DNA of 64,000 nucleotides from Schoenoplectus triqueter. Taxonomy: Eukaryota > Streptophyta > Magnoliopsida > Poales > Cyperaceae. The stretch lies in assembly GCA_964058805.1 (NCBI GenBank), contig CAXKVV010000144.1, positions 35,857 to 99,856 of the forward strand, in the 5' to 3' direction. Each line of letters opens with the position of its first letter. Within the stretch, counting starts at the first letter, position 1. Shown in pieces: positions 62,065 to 64,000 of the stretch. A program made the position numbers and the translations under genes. The notes beneath the pieces were generated by a model. That model was not told the origin of the DNA and did not search any database. It worked only from the letters and a program-made list of their open reading frames with translations.

Positions 62065-64000
62065 CGAAAATGAGTTCGGGGGCGCAAAACATGAAAACGA
62101 TACCCAACGCCCTCGATACCACCGAAAACGGGACCCGACGCCCTCGAGACCGCCGAAAACGAGTCCGGACGCACAAAACTTGAAAACGGGACCCGACGCC
62201 CTCGGTATCGCCGAAAACGAATCCGGGCGCGCAAAATATGAAAACGGGACCCGACGCCCTCGGTACCGCCGAAAACGAGTCCGGGCGCGCAAAACATGAA
62301 AAGGGACCCGACGCCCTCGGTACCGTCGAAAACAAGAAAATGTGACACGACGCCCTCGGTATCGCCGAAAATGAGTCCGGGCGCGCAAAACATGAAAACG
62401 GGACCCGACGCCCTCAGTACCGCCGAAAACGGGACCCGACGCCCTCGAGACCACCGAAAACGAATCCGGGCGCGCAAAACATTAAAACGGGACCCGACAA
62501 CCTCGGTACCGCCGAAAATGAGTCCGGGCGCGCGAAACGTGAAAACGGGACCTGACGCCCTCGGTACCGCTGAAAACGAGTCCGGGCGCGCAAAATATGA
62601 AAACGGGACCCGACGCCCTCGGTACCGCCGAAAACGAGTCCGGGCGCGCAACACATGAAAACGGGACCCGACGCCCTCGAGACCGTCGAAAATGAGTCCG
62701 GGCACGGAAAACATTAAAACGGGAACCGACAACCTCGGTACCGCCGAAAACGGGACCCGACGCCTTCAAGACCGCCGAAAATGAGTTCGGGCGCGCAAAA
62801 CATGAAAACGATACTCGACGCCCTCGCTACCGCTGAAAACGGGACCCGACGCCCTCGAGACCGCCGAAAACGAGTCCGGGCGCGCAAAACATTAAAACGG
62901 GACCAGACGCCCTCGGTACCGCCGAAAACGAGTCCGGGCGCGCAACACATGAAAACGGGACCTAACGCCCTCGGTACCGCCGAAAATGAGTTCGGGCGCG
63001 CAAAACATGAAAACGATACCCGAAGCCCTCAGTACCGCCGAAAATGAGTTCGGGCGCGCAAAACATGAAAACGATACCCGAAGCCCTCGGTACCGCCGAA
63101 AATGAGTTCGGGCGCGCAAAACATGACAACGATACCCAACGCCCTCGATACCACCGAAAACGGGACCCGACGCCCTCGAGACCGCCGAAAACGAGTCCGG
63201 ACGCACAAAACTTGAAAACGGGACCCGACGCCCTCGATATCGCCGAAAACGAATCCGGGCGCGCAAAATATGAAAACGGGACCCGACGCCCTCGGTACCG
63301 TCGAAAACGAGTCCGGGCGCGCAAAACATGAAAAGGGACACGACGCCCTCGGTACCGTCGAAAACAAGAAAATGTGACACGACGCCCTCGGTATCGCCGA
63401 AAATGAGTCCGGAAGCGCAAAACATGAAAACGGGACCCGACGCCCTCAGTACCGCCGAAAACGGGACCCGACGCCCTCGAGACCGCCGAAAACGAATCCG
63501 GGCGCGCAAAACATTAAAACGGGACCCGACAACCTCGGTACCGCCGAAAATGAGTCCGGGCGCGCAAAACGTGAAAACGGGACCGGACGCCCTCGGTACC
63601 GCTGAAAAACGAGTCCGGGCGCGCAAAATATGAAAACGGGACCCGACGCCCTCGGTACCGCCGAAAACGAGTCCGGGCGCGCAACACAAGAAAACGGGAC
63701 CCGACGCCCTCGAGACCGTCGAAAATGAGTCCGGGCACGGAAAACATTAAAACGGAACCGACAACCTCGGTACCGCCGAAAACGGGACCCGACGCCTTCA
63801 AGACCGCCGAAAATGAGTTCGGGCGCGCAAAACTTGAAAACGATACTCGACGCCCTCGCTACCGCTGAAAACGGGACCCGACGCCCTCGAGACCGCCGAA
63901 AACGAGTCCGGGCGCGCAAAACATTAAAACGGGACCAGACGCCCTCGGTACCGCCGAAAACGAGTCCGGGCGCGCAACACATGAAAACGGGACCTAACGC
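62065..64000 (-). repeat. 1,032-bp higher-order repeat, two copies (second cut by window end)
   Basis: Bases ~62,065-62,968 recur at ~63,097-64,000 with a 1,032-bp offset. Shared marks include TACCCAACGCCC (62,101 and 63,133), the truncated monomer AAGAAAATGTGACACGACGC (about 62,335 and 63,366; also about 60,425), and the TACTCGACG block. The repeat probably continues outside the window. Confidence 0.85.

Larger units (their letters stand above)
59433..64000 (-). repeat. 58-bp satellite array, inverted domain (minus orientation)
   Basis: Same satellite in reverse orientation to the window end, so the array continues beyond it. It contains 31-bp half units (read here as GAAAACGGGACCC...CTCGAGACCGCC) and full monomers close to consensus. 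The long open frames, now mostly on the minus strand (e.g. 61,092-62,732), are the same stop-free-monomer effect. Confidence 0.96.

Overview
This window is nuclear DNA of a complex eukaryote, most probably a flowering plant. It is dominated by one GC-rich, CpG-dense satellite with a 58-bp monomer. The satellite fills about 56 kb (1-27,733, 35,491-59,432 and 59,433-64,000), of the order of a thousand monomers. The plant assignment is inference. It rests on the AT-rich island at 27,734-35,492, which has long TA-type low complexity, microsatellites, and a minus-strand TATA box with an upstream CACGTG G-box. No bacterial, organellar, rRNA or tRNA signature is visible.

Layout. 1-27,733: satellite in 'plus' orientation, carrying several higher-order repeats, including a clean 510-bp unit repeated 4.5 times at 15,326-17,628 and a 3.5-3.9 kb block present twice (about 5,460-8,938 and 11,208-15,057). 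27,734-35,492: a 7.8-kb AT-rich non-satellite island. It holds one possible minus-strand exon (226 codons), an inverted repeat, three diverged copies of a 182-bp tandem repeat, 0.75 kb of TATCATATTA-type low complexity, a pentanucleotide microsatellite and a promoter-like segment. 35,491-59,432: satellite again in plus orientation, with a recent tandem duplication of 3,728/3,959 bp (48,313-55,999). 59,433-64,000: the same satellite in the opposite orientation after a scrambled junction.

The many long open frames (up to 988 codons) are not genes. The 58-bp consensus contains no stop in any plus-strand frame. Because 58 = 3x19+1, each frame cycles through all three phases and yields a 58-residue periodic translation. 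On the other strand the only regular stop is the TGA inside ACATGAAAAC. The 'proteins' are therefore a by-product of monomer sequence and length.

The satellite has an internal logic. Each 58-mer is itself a dimer of two related halves (31 + 27 bp), both ending in CGTTTTC. Deletions between those boxes create 31-bp units, and deletions between two GGTATCG-like boxes create 42-bp units. Higher-order repeat lengths are often sums of these parts (510, 615, 843, 1,601, 3,728). I see no convincing new enzymatic or defence system. The interest lies in satellite structure, its orientation switch and the island inside it.
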